64,000 bases of DNA, taken from positions 267,137 through 331,136 of the forward strand of contig NZ_OBEB01000006.1 of assembly GCF_900215315.1 (NCBI RefSeq), written 5' to 3'. The position numbers and the translations under genes were made by a program. Source of the stretch: Arsukibacterium tuosuense (GTDB taxonomy: Bacteria > Pseudomonadota > Gammaproteobacteria > Enterobacterales > Alteromonadaceae). The notes below the pieces were generated by a model, which ran no database searches, was not told where the DNA came from, and saw nothing but the letters and a program-made list of their open reading frames with translations. This document shows positions 55,413 to 64,000 of the stretch, in pieces (the first letter of the stretch is position 1; every line of letters begins with the position of its first letter).

Positions 55413-56171
55413 ATGTCTGACACGACGGCTGCTGATATTACGCTGGAGCAAGCAAAAGAACTGGTGCAGTTACTGGAGATTGGCGAGCAACAGCTGGCAA
55501 ACAAGCTGGTGCAATCAATCACGGTACCCGGTTCTTCTGAATTATTTGCTGAGGTAGGTAAACTCACCCGGCAATTACATGATTCGCTGAAGAACTTTCA
55601 TATCGACCCGGCGCTGAACAATTTGCTGGAGGAAGATATTCCAGATGCAAAAAAACGGCTCAATCATGTTATTGATATGACGGAGCAAGCGGCCAATAAA
55701 ACCATGGACGCAGTAGAAGCCTGCTTACCGATAGCAGATCAAATTACCCAGCAACTAAATCAGCTACAGCCACAATGGCAGCGTTTAATGCAACGGCAAA
55801 TTCAGCTGGCTGAATTTAAACAGTTGTGCCATGGGGTAGATGGCTTTATGCAGCAGGCCAGTGTCGACTCCGCTACATTGAACGCATTGCTGACTGACGT
55901 GTTAATGGCGCAGGACTATCAGGATTTAACCGGCCAGATTTTGCGCCGGGTGATTGAGCTGGTGCGTGAGGTTGAAGACAGCCTGATTGGCCTGCTTACT
56001 GCGTTTGGACAAACTAACCCTGAATTACCAGAAGTCAAAGCTAAGCCAGCTAAGGCGAAAGCCAAGGCAGCGCATGAAGCAGAAGGTCCTATTATTGATG
56101 CAGCGGAACGTGATGATGTGGTGTCTGGTCAGGACGACGTTGATGATTTACTGTCCAGTTTGGGTTTCTAA
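55413..56171 (+). CDS. cheZ: Protein phosphatase CheZ
   Basis: CheZ dephosphorylates CheY-P. The 252-residue protein is largely helical and has the conserved LTDVLMAQDYQDLTGQILRRVIELV segment with the catalytic Asp/Gln. The C-terminal CheY-binding peptide DDVDDLLSSLGF closes the protein. An Ala/Lys linker (about residues 210-225) precedes it. Ribosome site AAGGAG; cheA starts 15 bases after its stop. Confidence 0.95.
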   Translation: MSDTTAADITLEQAKELVQLLEIGEQQLANKLVQSITVPGSSELFAEVGKLTRQLHDSLKNFHIDPALNNLLEEDIPDAKKRLNHVIDMTEQAANKTMDAVEACLPIADQITQQLNQLQPQWQRLMQRQIQLAEFKQLCHGVDGFMQQASVDSATLNALLTDVLMAQDYQDLTGQILRRVIELVREVEDSLIGLLTAFGQTNPELPEVKAKPAKAKAKAAHEAEGPIIDAAERDDVVSGQDDVDDLLSSLGF

Positions 56172-56186
56172 CAGAGGTGTCTGCGC

Positions 56187-58433
56187 ATGAGCTTTGATAT
56201 GGATGAAGACATTTTACAAGACTTTCTGGTCGAAGCCGGCGAGATCCTGGAATTATTGCAGGAACAATTGGTTGAACTGGAAAACAATCCTGATGATGCC
56301 AATTTACTGAATGCCATTTTCCGTGGCTTTCATACCGTAAAAGGTGGCGCTGGGTTTTTATCATTGACTGAACTGGTTGATGCCTGCCACGGTGCTGAAA
56401 ACGTATTTGATATTTTGCGCACTGGCAAACGTCGGGTTACCCCGGAATTGATGGATGTTATTTTACAAACACTGGATGCGATAAACGCCATGTTTGTCGA
56501 AGTACAGGCACGTCAGCCGTTGACTGCGGCTAACCCTGCAATCCTGGATGCATTGCATCACTACAGTGAACCTGAAAGTGAAGGCGAGGCGCCGCCGCCG
56601 ATTGCCGTATCTGCTGAACCGGAATTGCCTGCTGAACCTGAACCTGCTCCTGTTGCTCAGAGTCTGTCAGCTACTGACAGTGCTGATGGCGGTGATATAG
56701 ACGATATCAGCGAAGCTGAGTTTGAAAGAATGCTCGATGAGTTGCATGGTAAAGGTGCGCCAGGCCGCACCGAATCCTCACCAGCAAAAGCGCCAGCCAG
56801 CAATAACGCTAGCGATGACAGCAGTGATATTACTGACGACGAATTTGAAGCTATTCTGGACCAATTGCATGGCAAAGGCTCTTTTGTACCAGACACCAAT
56901 AAAACCGCTGGTACGGCGCCTGCAGCTGATGCCAATAAGACACCGGCCAAGCCCGCAGCGAGCTCGGCGGGTGATGATGAAATAAGCGACGACGAGTTTG
57001 AAGCACTGCTGGACCAATTGCATGGCAAAGGTAACGCTCCGGTAGAAGTTCCAGCTCCGGCAGAACGCAAACCCGTTCCTACTGCTGCCGCCAAGCCGGC
57101 AACGCCCGCCGCTGCCGCGCCAGCTCAGGCAGCTGCTGCTAAACAGCCAGCGTCTGCAACACCTTCAGCAACATCGGCAGCAGCGCCGGCCGCAGATAAA
57201 GCGGCGGCAGCCAATGCAGCACCAGCAGCTGAGACGACAGTGCGGGTTGATACCAAGCGGCTTGACCAGATTATGAACATGGTAGGTGAACTGGTATTGG
57301 TGCGTAACCGCCTGGTCAGTTTGTCGACCAGCACTCAGGATGAAGAAATGACCAAAGCCATTTCTAATCTTGACGTGGTGACCGCTGATATTCAGGGTGC
57401 TGTGATGAAAACCCGGATGCAGCCTATCAAAAAAGTATTTGGCCGTTTTCCCCGGGTTGTTCGTGACTTAGCCCGTTCGCTACAAAAAGACATTAACCTG
57501 GTGTTGGAAGGTGAAGATACCGATTTAGATAAGAATCTGGTAGAAGCGCTGGCCGATCCGTTAGTGCATTTGGTGCGCAACTCGGTCGACCACGGCATTG
57601 AAATGCCTGATGTCCGCTTAAAGGCGGGGAAACCGAAGGTAGGTCTGGTCAAACTGGCAGCAACCCAGGCTGGCGATCATATTTTGCTGACCATTCAGGA
57701 TGATGGTGCCGGCATGGACCCTGAAAAATTAAAAGGTATTGCCATTAAGCGTGGCATTCTTGATGTTGACGCTGCCGCGCGGATGTCGGATAACGACGCC
57801 TTTAATCTTATTTTTGCCCCGGGTTTCTCCACCAAGGAACAGATTTCTGATATTTCCGGCCGTGGCGTGGGTATGGATGTGGTTAAAACCAAAATTAACC
57901 AGCTAAACGGTACTGTGCAAATTAACTCCAAGCTGGGTGAAGGCACCTTACTGGAAATTAAAGTGCCTCTCACTCTGGCTATTCTGCCAACGCTGATGGT
58001 GATGGTGGGTAAACAAACCTTTGCTTTACCACTGGCCGGCGTTAATGAAATTTTCCATCTTGATCTGGCAAAAACCAACATTGTCGATGGCCAGCTAACT
58101 ATCGTCGTACGCAATAAAGCTATTCCGCTGTTTTACCTCGAGCACTGGTTAGTAAAAGGCTCGAATAAACAATTACGCCGGGAGCAAGGCCACGTAGTCA
58201 TCGTCCAAATTGGTACCCAGCAGGTGGGTTTTGTGGTTGATTCCTTAATTGGCCAGGAAGAGGTCGTCATTAAACCATTGGATGCGTTGCTACAGGGCAC
58301 GCCGGGTATGGCGGGCGCGACTATCACCTCTGACGGGGGTATTGCTTTAATTTTGGATGTACCAAACTTACTTAAAAATTATGCCAAGAAATCCAAGATT
58401 AAATTTGATCGGTTTAATAAGCTGAACGCTTAA
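56187..58433 (+). CDS. cheA: Chemotaxis histidine kinase CheA, with repeated linker motif
   Basis: The central chemotaxis kinase. The 748 residues hold an Hpt (P1) domain with the phospho-His49 in [15 protein letters not shown], a long Ala/Pro-rich linker in which the motif (S/T)[15 protein letters not shown] is repeated three times (near residues 175, 216 and 267), the dimerisation domain from about 351 ([20 protein letters not shown]), the ATPase domain ([31 protein letters not shown]), and a CheW-like P5 domain at the end. No classic P2 domain is evident; the repeats may take its place. Confidence 0.94.
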   Translation: MSFDMDEDILQDFLVEAGEILELLQEQLVELENNPDDANLLNAIFRGFHTVKGGAGFLSLTELVDACHGAENVFDILRTGKRRVTPELMDVILQTLDAINAMFVEVQARQPLTAANPAILDALHHYSEPESEGEAPPPIAVSAEPELPAEPEPAPVAQSLSATDSADGGDIDDISEAEFERMLDELHGKGAPGRTESSPAKAPASNNASDDSSDITDDEFEAILDQLHGKGSFVPDTNKTAGTAPAADANKTPAKPAASSAGDDEISDDEFEALLDQLHGKGNAPVEVPAPAERKPVPTAAAKPATPAAAAPAQAAAAKQPASATPSATSAAAPAADKAAAANAAPAAETTVRVDTKRLDQIMNMVGELVLVRNRLVSLSTSTQDEEMTKAISNLDVVTADIQGAVMKTRMQPIKKVFGRFPRVVRDLARSLQKDINLVLEGEDTDLDKNLVEALADPLVHLVRNSVDHGIEMPDVRLKAGKPKVGLVKLAATQAGDHILLTIQDDGAGMDPEKLKGIAIKRGILDVDAAARMSDNDAFNLIFAPGFSTKEQISDISGRGVGMDVVKTKINQLNGTVQINSKLGEGTLLEIKVPLTLAILPTLMVMVGKQTFALPLAGVNEIFHLDLAKTNIVDGQLTIVVRNKAIPLFYLEHWLVKGSNKQLRREQGHVVIVQIGTQQVGFVVDSLIGQEEVVIKPLDALLQGTPGMAGATITSDGGIALILDVPNLLKNYAKKSKIKFDRFNKLNA
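56706..57033 (+). repeat. Triplicated motif region in the cheA linker
   Basis: Three in-frame copies code for [32 protein letters not shown] and [16 protein letters not shown], separated by variable Ala/Pro/Ser/Thr-rich spacers of 25-35 residues. The protein motif is far better conserved than the spacers, indicating selection on each copy. Confidence 0.85.
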
Positions 58434-58444
58434 GAGAGTGCCGC

Positions 58445-59623
58445 ATGACGATCAGGGTACTGATTGTAGATGATTCCAGTTTTTTTCGCCGTCGATTGAC
58501 GGAAATTCTGAATTCTGATCCGCAGCTGGAGGTGATAGATACCGCCAGCGACGGTCGCGAAGCAGTCACTAAAGCGCTGGCATTAAAGCCTGATGTCATC
58601 ACCATGGATATCGAAATGCCGGTGCTGGACGGCATCAGTGCGGTGCGCGAAATTCTGCAAAGCCAACGCATTCCAATTCTGATGTTTTCGTCGCTGACCC
58701 ACGAAGGTGCCAAAGCGACCTTTGATGCGCTGGATGCCGGTGCAGTTGATTTTCTGCCGAAGAAATTCGAAGATATTGCCCGTGATAAAGAAGAAGCCGG
58801 TAATGTGTTAAGGGAAAGGGTAAAGGCAGTTGCGCGCAAAAGACCGCTGGGACGCAGCACCTTTAGCACTTCTCTAAGCAGTTCAGCAACCAGTATATCA
58901 GGTAGCAGTTCAAACGATACAAGCCGATCTGCGGCGCAGGGCCTCAGCTCTGGTTTAACCCGGGGTGGGCTTGGCCGGCCTCAGCTTACAGAGCGGCTGG
59001 GGGGCAACGCCGCCCGCACGACTAACTTTAAAGCCAGTGGCCAGAGCTATAAACTCGTCGCTATCGGTACGTCTACCGGTGGCCCTGTTGCCTTGCAACG
59101 GATCCTGACTAACTTACCTGCTGACTTTCCGCTACCGATAATCCTAATTCAGCATATGCCAGCGGCCTTTACCGGCGCGTTTGCCCAGCGTCTGAATACC
59201 CTGGCAAAGATAGAAATTAAAGAAGCTGCAGATAACGATATGTTGCGCCCTGGCGTGGCCTATCTGGCGCCAGGCGGTAAGCAAATGCTGGTAGAAGGCA
59301 ACGACAATCAGGCCAGACTCAGGATTAAAGAAGACGATTCAGCGCGTATTACCTTTAAACCCAGTGTCGATGTGACCTTTGCCACCGCCGCCAGGGTATT
59401 TCAGGATAAAGTACTGGCGGTAGTGTTAACCGGTATGGGAGCAGATGGCCGGGAAGGTGCCAGAATGCTCAAACAAGCGGGCTCGCGGGTTTGGGCTCAG
59501 GACGAGGCAAGTTGCGTAGTATATGGCATGCCTCAGGCAATTGCGGCGGCGGGATTAATGGACCTCGAAGTCAGTCTGAATGAGGTGGCCGGCCGGCTGA
59601 TAACGGAAGTGAAACATGGATAA
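58445..59623 (+). CDS. cheB: Chemotaxis methylesterase/deamidase CheB
   Basis: CheB demethylates and deamidates chemoreceptors. The receiver domain has DD9-10 and phospho-acceptor Asp55 in [13 protein letters not shown]. After a Ser-rich linker (about residues 140-185) comes the esterase domain with the catalytic Ser in [13 protein letters not shown], His in [14 protein letters not shown] and Asp in [12 protein letters not shown]. Length 392. The end overlaps motC by eight bases. Confidence 0.95.
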   Translation: MTIRVLIVDDSSFFRRRLTEILNSDPQLEVIDTASDGREAVTKALALKPDVITMDIEMPVLDGISAVREILQSQRIPILMFSSLTHEGAKATFDALDAGAVDFLPKKFEDIARDKEEAGNVLRERVKAVARKRPLGRSTFSTSLSSSATSISGSSSNDTSRSAAQGLSSGLTRGGLGRPQLTERLGGNAARTTNFKASGQSYKLVAIGTSTGGPVALQRILTNLPADFPLPIILIQHMPAAFTGAFAQRLNTLAKIEIKEAADNDMLRPGVAYLAPGGKQMLVEGNDNQARLRIKEDDSARITFKPSVDVTFATAARVFQDKVLAVVLTGMGADGREGARMLKQAGSRVWAQDEASCVVYGMPQAIAAAGLMDLEVSLNEVAGRLITEVKHG

Positions 59624-60359
59624 ACTGGCAATCAGTGGTTTTTTACTGGCGGTATTAGCAGTGGCCGGGGGCTTTATGCTGGAGGGTGGCGCCCTCAGCA
59701 CCTTACTGCATTTACCGGCTTTTATTATCGTAGTGGGCGGCACGGTTGGGGCCGTGATGTTACAAACTCCGCTTCCTCAGTTCCGCTTGGGCCTGAGCAT
59801 GCTACCCTGGGTATTAAGGCCACAAAGTTTACCAATGCAAAATGCGGTAGAGCGCATTGTCAACTGGGGCAGTTCAGCCAGAACCAATGGCTTTTTGTCA
59901 CTGGAGTCTGCGGCGCTGGAGGAAAGCGACCCGTTTTTACACCGGGGTTTAAACTTACTGGTAGACGGTGTTGAGGCTAAAGTATTACAAGACACTCTTG
60001 ACGCTGAATTGACCCTGGAGCGTGAACGCTTGTTGCGCGGTGCCCGAATTTTTGAAGCCATGGGTGGCTATAGCCCGACGATTGGTATTGTTGGTGCGGT
60101 ACTGGGCTTAATTCAGGCGATGGCTAATATTTCTGAACCTAAATTACTGGGTATGGGCGTCGCCACTGCTTTTGTGGCAACCATATATGGTGTGGGTTTT
60201 GCCAACCTGATATTTATTCCGGTAGGAAATAAACTAAAAAGTCTGGTGTATCAGCATACCTTGTATCATGAACTGATTGTCGAGGGCCTGGTGTCGATAG
60301 CCCAGGGCGAAAATCCGCGTAACATCGAGCGTAAGCTCGCCGCATATCGGCTGAGTTAA
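59616..60359 (+). CDS. motC: Flagellar motor stator protein MotC (MotA/PomA family)
   Basis: The A subunit of a second stator type, as in the Pseudomonas motCD pair that also follows cheB. The 247-residue protein has membrane segments at about residues 4-21, 31-52, 150-170 and 180-205. The conserved [16 protein letters not shown] and [29 protein letters not shown] are the MotA signature regions. A cytoplasmic loop with charged residues lies between the second and third helices. motD follows after five bases. Confidence 0.93.
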   Translation: MDKLAISGFLLAVLAVAGGFMLEGGALSTLLHLPAFIIVVGGTVGAVMLQTPLPQFRLGLSMLPWVLRPQSLPMQNAVERIVNWGSSARTNGFLSLESAALEESDPFLHRGLNLLVDGVEAKVLQDTLDAELTLERERLLRGARIFEAMGGYSPTIGIVGAVLGLIQAMANISEPKLLGMGVATAFVATIYGVGFANLIFIPVGNKLKSLVYQHTLYHELIVEGLVSIAQGENPRNIERKLAAYRLS

Positions 60360-60364
60360 TTACT

Positions 60365-61330
60365 ATGTACCGGCACAAGCAGCAACATCAGCATGATGAA
60401 CCCGAACAACTCGACCGCTGGTTAGTGTCTTATGCTGATTATATGACACTGATGTTTGCGCTGTTTGTGGTGCTGTATGCCATGTCGGTAGTTAAAGATG
60501 AAGAATTCAGCGCGTTGGCGGATACCCTGACTAATGTGTTTGAACGTCCCGCCAAAACAGGCAGTGGTGTTACAGGCAGTGGCGTGCTGCCGCAGGCCGC
60601 ACCGCAAAGTGATTTCAGCAAATACGGCACCTCACTCGAGCCGGCTGAAGGGCCAGAGCTGGTAGCAGATGCCAGTAAGTTATCAGAAGTACAACAACAG
60701 CATCTGGGCAGTCCGCTGGTATCACTGGAGCAAGAGCTGAAGCAGGCGCTGGCTAATTTAATAGAGCTGGGCGTAGTTGATATTCAGCAAGAAGAAAACT
60801 GGCTTATTATTGAACTGAGCAGCGGCTTGCTATTTGCCAGCGGCAGTGCAACAGCCACCAATTCTGCCAGGACCTTACTAAACGAAATTACCCGGATAAT
60901 TAACCCGATAAATAACTTTATCCGGATCCGCGGCTACACCGATGATCAGCCGATTAATAACGAATTATTTTCTTCAAACTGGGAATTGTCAGTGGCCAGG
61001 GCGACATCAGTATTGCGGGTACTGGAAGATCTGGGTACGCCATCCTATCGCATGGCGATAGAGGGTTATGGCCAGTATTATGCGCAAGCAAGCAACGAAA
61101 CGGCGCAGGGCCGGGCAGAAAATCGTAAAGTCGTCATTGCGTTGTCGCGTTATGGCTATATGCCGGATGAACTGGAACAGCAGCAACAAAGTGAAGATTT
61201 ACAACAACAGTTACAGCAGGTTACTCAGGAAGATGGCAGTATCAGAGTAATCGCGTTGCCAGGTGGTGGGGTAAGGATCACCACCCGTCAGGACAATCCG
61301 GATGCACTGCCCGAACAACAGGAACCCTGA
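60365..61330 (+). CDS. motD: Flagellar motor stator protein MotD (MotB family)
   Basis: The B subunit of the stator. The 321-residue protein has an N-terminal membrane helix with the proton-binding Asp in the segment SYADYMTLMFALFVVLYAMSV (about residues 22-42). A periplasmic OmpA-like peptidoglycan-binding domain follows (FIRIRGYTDDQPINNELFSSNWELSVARATSVLRVLE). The C-terminal tail is Gln-rich (EQQQQSEDLQQQLQQ). It lies five bases after motC. Confidence 0.93.
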   Translation: MYRHKQQHQHDEPEQLDRWLVSYADYMTLMFALFVVLYAMSVVKDEEFSALADTLTNVFERPAKTGSGVTGSGVLPQAAPQSDFSKYGTSLEPAEGPELVADASKLSEVQQQHLGSPLVSLEQELKQALANLIELGVVDIQQEENWLIIELSSGLLFASGSATATNSARTLLNEITRIINPINNFIRIRGYTDDQPINNELFSSNWELSVARATSVLRVLEDLGTPSYRMAIEGYGQYYAQASNETAQGRAENRKVVIALSRYGYMPDELEQQQQSEDLQQQLQQVTQEDGSIRVIALPGGGVRITTRQDNPDALPEQQEP

Positions 61331-61332
61331 AC

Positions 61333-62112
61333 GTGGTAATTTGGACAATAGCAAATCAGAAAGGTGGTGTTGGTAAAACAACCACGACCGTTACGTTAGG
61401 TGGCTTGCTCGCTGAGCGGGGTAAACGGGTGTTACTGGTTGACACCGACCCGCATGCATCGCTGACCTATTACTTCGGTATCGATGCTGAAGAGCTGGAA
61501 AACAGCGTCTATGATATTTTTATTCGCGGCAAAGATATTACCCGGGAAGAAATTCTGCAGTCGTTATGTCCAAGCGGGGTCAGTAATCTGGATATTCTGC
61601 CCTCCTCCATGGCGTTAGCTACCTTGGACCGCTCGTTAGGCAATAAGGGCGGTATGGGACTGATTTTAAAAAAAGCCCTGCAAAAAGTTAAAACAGAATA
61701 TGACTATGTGTTACTCGACTGCCCACCCGTTATGGGCGTACTGATGGTCAATGCTATTGCCGCCTGCAACCGGATATTAATTCCGGTGCAGACCGAGTTC
61801 CTCGCACTGAAAGGCTTGGAGCGGATGATAGCCACGATGGCACTGATGCGCAACTCGCAGCAAAAAGATTACGCTTTTACTATAATTCCCACTATGTACG
61901 ACAAAAGAACCCGGGCCTCGCTGGAGGCGTATAAAGAGCTGAAGGCTAAGTATCAGGACAAAGTATGGTCGGCAGTGGTGCCGGTCGATACCAAGTTCCG
62001 TGACGCCAGTGTGGCGCAAACGCCACCCAATGTTTATGCGCCGGCATCGCGTGGAGTGTTTGCTTACAATACGCTGCTGACCTACTTATTGCAGTTGGCA
62101 CCGGAGGCATAA
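61333..62112 (+). CDS. parC: ParA-family ATPase ParC (polar chemotaxis localisation)
   Basis: A ParA/Soj-type ATPase; in Vibrio the ParC homologue in this position places chemotaxis arrays at the pole. The deviant Walker A motif is IANQKGGVGKTTTTVTLGG, followed by VLLVDTDPHASLTYYFGID and DYVLLDCPPVMGVLMVNAI. The length (259) is typical. The start is GTG 61333, two bases after motD, and the stop overlaps the next gene. Confidence 0.9.
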   Translation: MVIWTIANQKGGVGKTTTTVTLGGLLAERGKRVLLVDTDPHASLTYYFGIDAEELENSVYDIFIRGKDITREEILQSLCPSGVSNLDILPSSMALATLDRSLGNKGGMGLILKKALQKVKTEYDYVLLDCPPVMGVLMVNAIAACNRILIPVQTEFLALKGLERMIATMALMRNSQQKDYAFTIIPTMYDKRTRASLEAYKELKAKYQDKVWSAVVPVDTKFRDASVAQTPPNVYAPASRGVFAYNTLLTYLLQLAPEA

Positions 62113-62906
62113 TGAGCAGTTTAATTGCCAGCCAGAAAGTGATGCAGCACTACTTATCAGCTTTATTAACTGACGATGGTGCGACAGAAACCAGTCTGGT
62201 AGAAGATGCCAAAACCCGTGACCTGAACCGGCTGTTGGCTCAGGCAAGCCCGGTAGTTAAGGTAGCGGCACCGGATATGCCGCAGCCTTTAATAAGCGCC
62301 CCGGCGCCTGTTAAACCGCAGCTGAAAACTGAAATTCACTCAGCGGCACCAGCAGATATTGCCGTGCAGAGCCGTGATATCCCTATCGCCCAGCGCCTGG
62401 GCGCTACTGAGTTAACCCAGCCAGCGGTTGCGGTTAAAAAAGCTGAAACCCGGGCTTATCGGCAGGGACGTTTTCAGGCATTATTTTTCAATGTGGCCGG
62501 TTTAAAACTGGCGGTACCACTTACTGAGCTTGGCGGTATCCATCAACTGGGTGAAATTAACAGCTTATTTGGCAAGCCTGCCTGGTTTAAAGGCGTTATG
62601 TTGTATCGGCAGCAGAAAATCAGTGTGGTAGACAGTGCCCGTTGGGTAATGCCGGAAAAATATGATCATCAGCTACAGCAAAAGCTAAACTATCAGTATG
62701 TTATTATGCTCGGTACCAGTAACTGGGGGCTAACCTGCGAAACGCTGATTAATACCTTTAGTCTGGAGCAGGACGAGGTAAAATGGCGGGAAACTGACGG
62801 CAAAAGACCCTGGATGGCAGGATTAATTAAAAAGCATATGTGTGCTTTAGTTGATGTTGACGCTATGATTAACTTACTTAATCGCGGTCAGGACATTAAT
62901 GCCTGA
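62112..62906 (+). CDS. parP: ParP-like CheW-domain protein
   Basis: ParP is a CheW-fold protein with an N-terminal Pro/Ala-rich extension that binds ParC and CheA in Vibrio. This 264-residue protein has an extension of about 120 residues rich in Ala, Pro and Val, then a CheW-like domain (FQALFFNVAGLKLAVPLTELGGIHQLGEI, then WFKGVMLYRQQKISVVDSARWV). It is between parC and cheW, the conserved position. Start overlaps the parC stop by one base. Confidence 0.85.
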   Translation: MSSLIASQKVMQHYLSALLTDDGATETSLVEDAKTRDLNRLLAQASPVVKVAAPDMPQPLISAPAPVKPQLKTEIHSAAPADIAVQSRDIPIAQRLGATELTQPAVAVKKAETRAYRQGRFQALFFNVAGLKLAVPLTELGGIHQLGEINSLFGKPAWFKGVMLYRQQKISVVDSARWVMPEKYDHQLQQKLNYQYVIMLGTSNWGLTCETLINTFSLEQDEVKWRETDGKRPWMAGLIKKHMCALVDVDAMINLLNRGQDINA

Positions 62907-62936
62907 GCAGGCAGTAAAAATTTACAGGAGCGGTAT

Positions 62937-63431
62937 ATGAGCAATAATCAGGCAAAAGCAGCCGGCAAAAAAGAAAATGCCGATCTGGTGTTACAGTGGG
63001 TGACTTTCCGTTTACAGGAAGAAACGTACGGTATCAATGTAATGCAGGTACAGGAAGTATTGCGCTATACCGAAATTGCTCCGGTACCTGGCGCACCCGG
63101 TTATGTGATGGGGATCATCAACCTGCGGGGCAACGTGGTAACCGTTATTGATACCCGCGCTCGTTTTGGCCTGGCACCGGGCGATGTTACCGACAACAGC
63201 CGGATAGTGATTATTGAAGCCGAACGTCAGGTCATTGGCATCCTGGTCGACAGCGTCGCTGAAGTGGTGTACCTGAAGCAGTCTGAAGTGGATACCGCTC
63301 CAAATGTCGGTACTGACGAAAGTGCCCGTTTTATCCAGGGCGTATCAAATCGCGAAGGTGAATTATTGATATTGGTTGACTTAAACAAACTGCTCAACGA
63401 TGAAGAGTGGGAAGAAATTAATAGTCTGTGA
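62937..63431 (+). CDS. cheW: Chemotaxis scaffold protein CheW
   Basis: CheW couples CheA to chemoreceptors. The 164-residue protein has the full CheW fold: WVTFRLQEETYGINVMQVQEVLRYTEIAPVPGAPGYVMGIINLRGNVVTVIDTRARFGL, and near the end GVSNREGELLILVDLNKLL. It starts 30 bases after parP. Confidence 0.96.
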   Translation: MSNNQAKAAGKKENADLVLQWVTFRLQEETYGINVMQVQEVLRYTEIAPVPGAPGYVMGIINLRGNVVTVIDTRARFGLAPGDVTDNSRIVIIEAERQVIGILVDSVAEVVYLKQSEVDTAPNVGTDESARFIQGVSNREGELLILVDLNKLLNDEEWEEINSL

Positions 63432-63445
63432 GCGGAGAACTCCCG

Positions 63446-63892
63446 ATGAACCCATGGCTGCTGGGCCAGGCAATTGTTATTGCAATTTTACTGGTGCTGT
63501 TATTCTGGTTGTTATTGAAACAGCGTAGCAGTGGTGGTGAACAGCTTGCCATTCTGCAACGACAGCTGGAACAGAATAATCAGCAACTTAGCAGTGCTCA
63601 AAGCGAAACTGAAGAATTACGGGCGGGTATTATCGGGGTAGGTCAACGGGTACTGACCCTCGACCAGCGGGTACTGACCCTGGAAAACGAACTGCAACAA
63701 TTGCAAGGTGCCTGCGCCGAGTTAGCCGAGCAACAACAGGCGTTGTCGCTGACCGATCCTGAAAGTAAAATTTATACCCGGGCGATGAAAATGGTCCAGT
63801 TGGGCGCCGATTTAGACGAAATTATGCGCGAGTGTGAACTACCCCGGGCCGAAGCCGAACTGCTGTTTAACCTGCATCAAGCCAAAACTTAA
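63446..63892 (+). CDS. DUF2802 family membrane-anchored coiled-coil protein
   Basis: A 148-residue protein with an N-terminal membrane helix (IVIAILLVLLFWLLL), a coiled coil, and the C-terminal DUF2802-type motif (IYTRAMKMVQLGADLDEIMRECELPRAEAELLFNLH), which resembles a small DNA-binding-like helix pair. Its function is unknown, but it follows cheW in many gammaproteobacteria. ATG 63446, with GGAG eight bases upstream, is preferred to a GTG at 63428 in the cheW stop region. A perfect 14-base repeat, spaced by 21 bases, lies in the coiled coil. Confidence 0.85.
   Translation: MNPWLLGQAIVIAILLVLLFWLLLKQRSSGGEQLAILQRQLEQNNQQLSSAQSETEELRAGIIGVGQRVLTLDQRVLTLENELQQLQGACAELAEQQQALSLTDPESKIYTRAMKMVQLGADLDEIMRECELPRAEAELLFNLHQAKT
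63647..63681 (+). repeat. 14-base direct repeat in the DUF2802 gene
   Basis: CGGGTACTGACCCT occurs at 63647-63660 and 63668-63681. The 21-base period equals one heptad of the coiled coil, giving RVLTLDQ followed by RVLTLEN. Confidence 0.85.
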
Positions 63893-64000
63893 AAAGGGTC
63901 AGAGTCTGAGGTATCCCCACAAAATTGTTAGCTAAAACAAAAAGATGAATTCAGAAGGAACATTCATGGCGTTCGGTGATCAGATCAATCGCCAAACATC
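63893..64000 (+). other. Right-end region with a GGGTCAGAGT motif and the start of a possible gene
   Basis: After the DUF2802 stop, GGGTCAGAGT (63896-63905) repeats the core of the flhB-flhA palindrome. TCAGA-G-TCTGA (63900-63910) is a small inverted repeat. An ATG at 63966, preceded by AAGGA, opens a frame of 12 codons (MAFGDQINRQTS) that runs off the window. The frame is too short to name. Confidence 0.5.

Overview
The window is almost entirely a polar-flagellum and chemotaxis locus from a Gammaproteobacterium, interrupted by a flagellin-glycosylation island. Gene order (flgKL, flagellins, flaG, fliDST, then flrABC, fliE to fliR, flhBAFG, fliA, cheYZAB, motCD, parC/parP, cheW, DUF2802) is the one known from Pseudomonas, Vibrio, Shewanella and their relatives. 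FlrABC, FlhF/FlhG, MotC/MotD and ParC/ParP all point to a single polar flagellum. Moderate GC content and the protein sequences suggest an Alteromonadales or Rheinheimera-like organism. That placement is inference, because no 16S rRNA or other taxonomic marker is present.

Layout. (1) 1-10087: the tail of a gene that is probably flgJ, then flgK, flgL, four tandem flagellin genes, flaG, fliD, fliS and a fliT-like gene. Flagellins 1, 2 and 4 and flaG each have a recognisable FliA (sigma-28) promoter of the form TAAAGTTT-N11-GCCGATAA. (2) 10109-20002, plus strand: a large Maf-type (DUF115) flagellin glycosyltransferase, a GT-B-like protein, a WbqC-family protein, a methyltransferase, a NeuD-like acyltransferase, a beta-propeller protein, a PhyH-type dioxygenase and a WecE aminotransferase. 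(3) 20044-22014: two divergently transcribed methyltransferase genes. (4) 22075-30530, minus strand: the pseudaminic-acid operon pseB-C-F-G-I, followed by ATP-grasp, HAD, a 72-residue unknown, a TylF-like methyltransferase and rmlA. No pseH is visible. (5) 30768-31562: an atypical flagellin-like gene next to the regulators. (6) 31693-35880: flrA, flrB and flrC. (7) 36042-51914: export apparatus, basal body and switch genes fliE to flhA. (8) 51924-63892: flhF, flhG, fliA, chemotaxis and motor genes. (9) The last ~100 bases leave the locus and carry a short GGGTCAGAGT motif also found in a large palindrome between flhB and flhA.

How it works together. FlrA with sigma-54 would switch on flrBC. 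FlrC with sigma-54 would switch on basal-body genes; sigma-54 sites with exact -24/-12 spacing precede flrB, fliE and flhA. FliA then transcribes the flagellins and flaG. FliS and FliT-like proteins would chaperone flagellin and cap. The island would supply CMP-pseudaminic acid derivatives, and probably a dTDP-4-amino-4,6-dideoxy sugar, and attach them to flagellin through Maf and the adjacent glycosyltransferase-like protein. CheA/W/Y/Z/B together with the ParC/ParP polar-anchoring pair control rotation driven by MotCD.

The least understood parts are the glycan-tailoring genes, the missing pseH, the atypical flagellin, and the palindromes near flrA and flhA.
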